Positions 20,599-23,381 of a stretch of DNA of 23,381 bases are shown piece by piece; position 1 is the first letter of the stretch, and every line of letters starts with the position of its first letter. The position numbers were made by a program, and so were the translations under genes. Source of the stretch: a virus. The DNA lies in IMG/VR virus record IMGVR_UViG_3300043446_000407, positions 1-23,381 of that record; one strand, written 5' to 3'. The notes below the pieces were generated by a model. That model saw only the letters and a program-made list of their open reading frames with translations, had not been told where the DNA came from and made no database searches.

Positions 20599-22856
20599 GC
20601 TGCACCTCCTTGCGGAACGACGTTGGGCATCGGAGTGGCTTGCTGGGCCTCCTCCTGACGCTCGATAGCTGGCATTTCCGCAAGCTCATGTTGGGGGTTT
20701 TCTTCGACAGGGCCGCGCATCTGCTGCGGCGGGATGAGATCGCCAAGATCTTGCGCCGCAGCGATGGTGCCCATGACGATGTCTTGGATCTGTTCCATCG
20801 TCATGCCGGCCATCGTGGCTGAAATGCGCTTGGTTTCGGCGTCGAACGCCTTGACCTTGGACTCGAACTCGCGGATTTGCACGTCGCGGGCCTCGAACGA
20901 CTGATTGACGCCTTGCAGCATCTGGAACATCTGCTGCATTTCCTGCGCCATCGCTTGAATCTGCTGGTTTGCAGCCTGCAAAGCGGGATCGTCGTCCTCG
21001 TTGGACAACAGTTTCGGGTCGATGGTCTTGCGCAGACGGGCGGCCATCTGTTGGGCGCCCGGCCAGTCCATGTTCTTGACGAAAAGGTCGCCGGCCACGG
21101 CCCACAAGGTCGGGTTGCCTTGCAGAATCTGAGCCATTGCGTCCATCGCCTGCTGGCGCTTGGTCATGTAGCTCGGGCCGGTGGTCACCACGACGTCGTA
21201 GCGGCCCACAGACGGGTTGTAGATCTTCTCGATGACGACGCCTGCCTGATCGACGATCTTCTTGACCGGCTCGGCTTGCGTCGGGTCGATCTTGACCATG
21301 TTCGTTTCACCGTCGATGCCGATGATGCGAGCGATTCGCTGGGTGTCGTAGATCTTCGGGATCAGATCGACGAGCTGGCGGGTGACATAACGCACTGCGC
21401 GGGCCAGATTGTCGACGTAGTGGTACGTTCCGACGTCTGCTTGGCGCTCGCGGGCCATGATGGCCTTGCCTGAGCGCTCATTGGACACCTGCCCAAGGGC
21501 CGCATCGTACTGGCCGGTGGTCGTTTTGATGTCCTCGGAGGCACCCATCTTGGCCTGAATGAGGCCAGTTTGCGGCAGCGGAGGGGCCGCCCGTTGTGGG
21601 AGCGGCAAAACCGACCCGGAACCGTCTGTAACGTCCGGGTTGACCTCCAAATACGGCCAGTTTTGGGTGTTGGCCGTCTTCCACTGGAACTCGTAGCCCT
21701 CGAACTGGCCGCCGTAACCGATGAACGGGGCCTTGGGCGCCAGCGCGAGCATCTCTGCTTCCTGCGACGTCCAGTAGTTGTACATCCGCTGGGCATCCTT
21801 GGCGTTGCGCACGATGCCCGAAATGAAAATCCGACCGTCGACTTGGAACTCGTTGCCCACTACGCGGATCACCGGGATCCACTGGCCGGCCCACTCGCGC
21901 TCTTCCAGCACCTCGAAGCCGTTGGTCTTCATCCACATGACGCGCTTGCGGTCGACCTGACGCTCACGGATGGGCGTCAAACCCATAGAGCGCATCGTGA
22001 TGTCTTCACGCGAGCCCTTGAACGCAGTCTGGTTGCCCGGGTACAGGTACAGCGTGTCCTTCTTGTGGTCGATGTAGAAGTATTCAGCGATGCGGATCGT
22101 GTCGTCAGTGATCCACTGGCTGATGTCCTGATCGCCGATGCCCTGCGCCATGATGGACGACAGCGGCGCTGCGTCCGGGTACAGGCGCTCGTACTCTTCC
22201 TTCATCAAGTCTTCGGTGATGAAGCACCACTCGGCGTCCGCGCCGCACGGGTCTTGGATCAGCGGATCCATGTAGACCGAGAAGCTGTTGCGGATGCGAG
22301 CGATCTTGATGTCCTGATCGAACGAGTCCTCGTAGCAGTACTCGGTCAGGATGCGGATGTAGCCCTCGCCGTAGGTGACTTGGTTTTCGCACGCGGTGTC
22401 GTAGGCGACGTCCGCGTCCGAGTTCACCTCGATGTGGCGCACCATGCCGTCCAGCACCTGCGCGACCTCGACGTCGGCCTGATCGTTGACGGGGATGACC
22501 TTGCCGCTGGGGCGGTTCTGACGCTGCTCGTTCGTCACCTGACGGACGTGCTGCGGCAGCTTGTTGATTGTCAGGCACGGCCGCGCGTTGACGGTCTGCC
22601 CCTGCACCGAGCCCCGAGTCGCCAACACATCCTGCGGCCACTGCCACTGGTTGTCGGGCGACCCCGCCATGAATCGCAGGTCGTCCAGCTCGTCCTCGCG
22701 CGATTCCGAGTACGCGCCGATGGCCTGCCGCAGCCGGTCGCGCATCAGCGCCATCGTGTCGCGGTAGTCCTTCTGCGCCTCAGGCGACGGCCCACCGCGC
22801 GCAGACACTTTGCCTGCGCCGCTGATGCCTGTGGGGTCTTGGTTGATCGTTGCCAT
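20595..22856 (-). CDS. Portal protein, P22 gp1-like
   Basis: A 753-residue portal; P22 gp1 has 725. The P22-type core is visible as CLTINKLPQHVRQVTNEQRQNRPSGKV, VDGMVRHIE-like MVRHIEVNSDADVAYDTACE and ARIRNSFSVYMDPLIQDP in the first third, and ERSGKAIMARERQADVGTYH further on. The C-terminal about 150 residues are helical and Gln/Met-rich (QQIQAMAQEMQQMFQMLQGV), likely the barrel-type region that contacts packaged DNA. Start chosen is ATG 22856, overlapping the upstream stop as TGATG; a GTG at 22859 is possible. It forms the dodecameric DNA channel and the packaging motor dock. Confidence 0.93.
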   Translation of the reverse strand: MATINQDPTGISGAGKVSARGGPSPEAQKDYRDTMALMRDRLRQAIGAYSESREDELDDLRFMAGSPDNQWQWPQDVLATRGSVQGQTVNARPCLTINKLPQHVRQVTNEQRQNRPSGKVIPVNDQADVEVAQVLDGMVRHIEVNSDADVAYDTACENQVTYGEGYIRILTEYCYEDSFDQDIKIARIRNSFSVYMDPLIQDPCGADAEWCFITEDLMKEEYERLYPDAAPLSSIMAQGIGDQDISQWITDDTIRIAEYFYIDHKKDTLYLYPGNQTAFKGSREDITMRSMGLTPIRERQVDRKRVMWMKTNGFEVLEEREWAGQWIPVIRVVGNEFQVDGRIFISGIVRNAKDAQRMYNYWTSQEAEMLALAPKAPFIGYGGQFEGYEFQWKTANTQNWPYLEVNPDVTDGSGSVLPLPQRAAPPLPQTGLIQAKMGASEDIKTTTGQYDAALGQVSNERSGKAIMARERQADVGTYHYVDNLARAVRYVTRQLVDLIPKIYDTQRIARIIGIDGETNMVKIDPTQAEPVKKIVDQAGVVIEKIYNPSVGRYDVVVTTGPSYMTKRQQAMDAMAQILQGNPTLWAVAGDLFVKNMDWPGAQQMAARLRKTIDPKLLSNEDDDPALQAANQQIQAMAQEMQQMFQMLQGVNQSFEARDVQIREFESKVKAFDAETKRISATMAGMTMEQIQDIVMGTIAAAQDLGDLIPPQQMRGPVEENPQHELAEMPAIERQEEAQQATPMPNVVPQGGAA

Positions 22857-23029
22857 CACTTCTTGATTTTTGACAACACGCTATTGACGGTAGCCTTGAC
22901 GTTTTCCTTGGCAGGAATCGCACCGCGCGAGTCGCAGTGGTACGTCTCTTTGGTTCGCATGATGTTGCCGCCGCTGACCTTGGGCTCGCGGGCTTCAATC
23001 TTGCGGATCTGCTGGGTGGTGGATTTCAC
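22856..23029 (-). CDS. Small basic hypothetical protein (57 aa)
   Basis: A GTG at 23029 overlaps the stop of the previous gene (GTGA) and the stop overlaps the portal start (TGATG). The product (starts KSTTQQIRKIEAREPKVSGG, with RTKETYHCDSRGAIPAKENV) is basic with one Cys and no motif I recognise. Its conserved-looking position between the small basic genes and portal suggests a packaging or assembly accessory. Confidence 0.6.
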   Translation of the reverse strand: MKSTTQQIRKIEAREPKVSGGNIMRTKETYHCDSRGAIPAKENVKATVNSVLSKIKK

Positions 23030-23193
23030 TTTTTGCTCCTTGGTGCGGATTTGCTGGCGGGCTTGCGGCCGGCTTCGCGCTGTACGCTGTACGCGATGGC
23101 GACCGCTTGCTTCACGGGCTTGCCGGCGGCCACTTCAGCCTTGATGTTCTTGCGGAAGGCGGTCTTGGAGGTGGATTTGACCAGAGGCATCAT
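23026..23193 (-). CDS. Small basic protein (55 aa), DUF6496-like
   Basis: Starts at ATG 23193 (or the second ATG at 23190) with AAGGAGC just upstream. The sequence MPLVKSTSKTAFRKNIKAEV then GKPVKQAVAIAYSVQREAG matches a common phage pattern (MPLVKS...NI..E...GKPxKQAVAIA) that I associate with DUF6496. It is Lys/Arg-rich and probably binds nucleic acid. It overlaps both neighbours by a few bases. Confidence 0.65.
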   Translation of the reverse strand: MMPLVKSTSKTAFRKNIKAEVAAGKPVKQAVAIAYSVQREAGRKPASKSAPRSKK

Positions 23194-23354
23194 TTGCTCC
23201 TTGCTGGCTTCTTGGCTGTTTTGGCCGACTCGCGAAACGCTTTGTCGGTGGGCGCGCCCTTGCTGCCGGGCTTGCGCATCTTCTCGCCAGAGCCGGCCTT
23301 GATGCGCTCTTGCTTGGCGTGGATGTTGGCATAGAGCCCGGGTTTGGTTGCCAT
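23190..23354 (-). CDS. Small basic conserved phage protein (54 aa)
   Basis: The ATG at 23354 opens MATKPGLYANIHAKQERIKA followed by SGEKMRKPGSKGAPTDKAF, a pattern repeated in many uncultured and cultured phage genomes in front of the portal gene. Lys/Gly-rich with no membrane part or enzyme motif. It probably takes part in DNA or RNA binding, but this is inferred from charge only. Confidence 0.65.
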   Translation of the reverse strand: MATKPGLYANIHAKQERIKAGSGEKMRKPGSKGAPTDKAFRESAKTAKKPARSK

Positions 23355-23356
23355 GA

Positions 23357-23381
23357 TCAGCACTTCCATCGTTTGAGGGAT
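23357..23381 (-). CDS. 3' end of an upstream gene (possibly terminase)
   Basis: One frame gives eight codons ending at TGA 23359-23357 (SLKRWKC, then stop) and no other evidence. It would be the end of the gene transcribed just before the small basic genes; in P22-like phages that is the large terminase. Too short to identify. Confidence 0.25.

Noticed and set aside
21570-23144. 524-codon plus-strand frame opposite the portal
   Set aside because: Antisense shadow of the portal gene; Val/Asp/Leu/Arg-biased composition produced by the portal codons.
1-23381. Integrase, attachment site, repressor, tRNA or insertion sequence
   Set aside because: None seen on either strand, so no claim on lifestyle or integration is made.

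Overview
The window looks like part of the genome of a P22-type (podovirus) tailed phage. No host marker is present. A base composition of about 60% G+C in the sampled genes and the style of the small proteins suggest a proteobacterial host, perhaps in the Burkholderiales, but that is inference. There is no tRNA, rRNA, CRISPR array, integrase or recognisable repressor, so the sequence does not decide whether the phage is temperate or lytic.

Layout. Positions 1-376 (minus strand) hold the start of a DUF2800/RecB-like nuclease that runs off the left edge. Positions 377-467 are a compact divergent control region with face-to-face sigma70-like promoters sharing an inverted repeat. From 468 to about 2953 (plus strand) lies an early/replication operon: a VRR-NUC nuclease, an SNF2-type helicase and five tiny genes, mostly joined by stop-start overlaps and ending in a zinc ribbon, perhaps followed by a Cys-rich ORF. 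Everything from 23381 down to 3033 is on the minus strand and is the virion and lysis operon. The two operons converge near 3000.

Read in the direction of transcription, the late operon is: the last codons of an upstream gene (at the position expected for terminase), three tiny basic genes, the P22-like portal, a 120-aa DUF5856-like protein, an 88-aa protein, a 237-aa fibre/adaptor with a duplicated C-terminal module, a pectate-lyase-fold tailspike, a sigma70-like promoter, scaffold, P22-like coat, two small virion proteins and a 75-aa acidic protein separated by GC-rich hairpins, gp4-like and gp10-like tail factors, a 972-aa fibre in the place of the P22 needle, a 43-aa gene, a 113-aa protein, a cupin, three ejection-type proteins whose sizes match P22 gp7/gp20/gp16, and a lysis cassette (XhlA-like membrane protein, 59-aa basic protein, M15-type endopeptidase, GTA-type holin).

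How it works together. Portal, scaffold and coat build the procapsid. The gp4- and gp10-like proteins close the portal, and the fibre and tailspike provide host contact. The three ejection proteins, one with a long glycine-zipper membrane segment, probably form the conduit for DNA. The last four genes release progeny. The most unusual points are the receptor-binding cassette placed between portal and scaffold, a ladder of hairpins behind the coat gene, the divergent promoter with an apparently leaderless start, and a cupin at the gp14 position.
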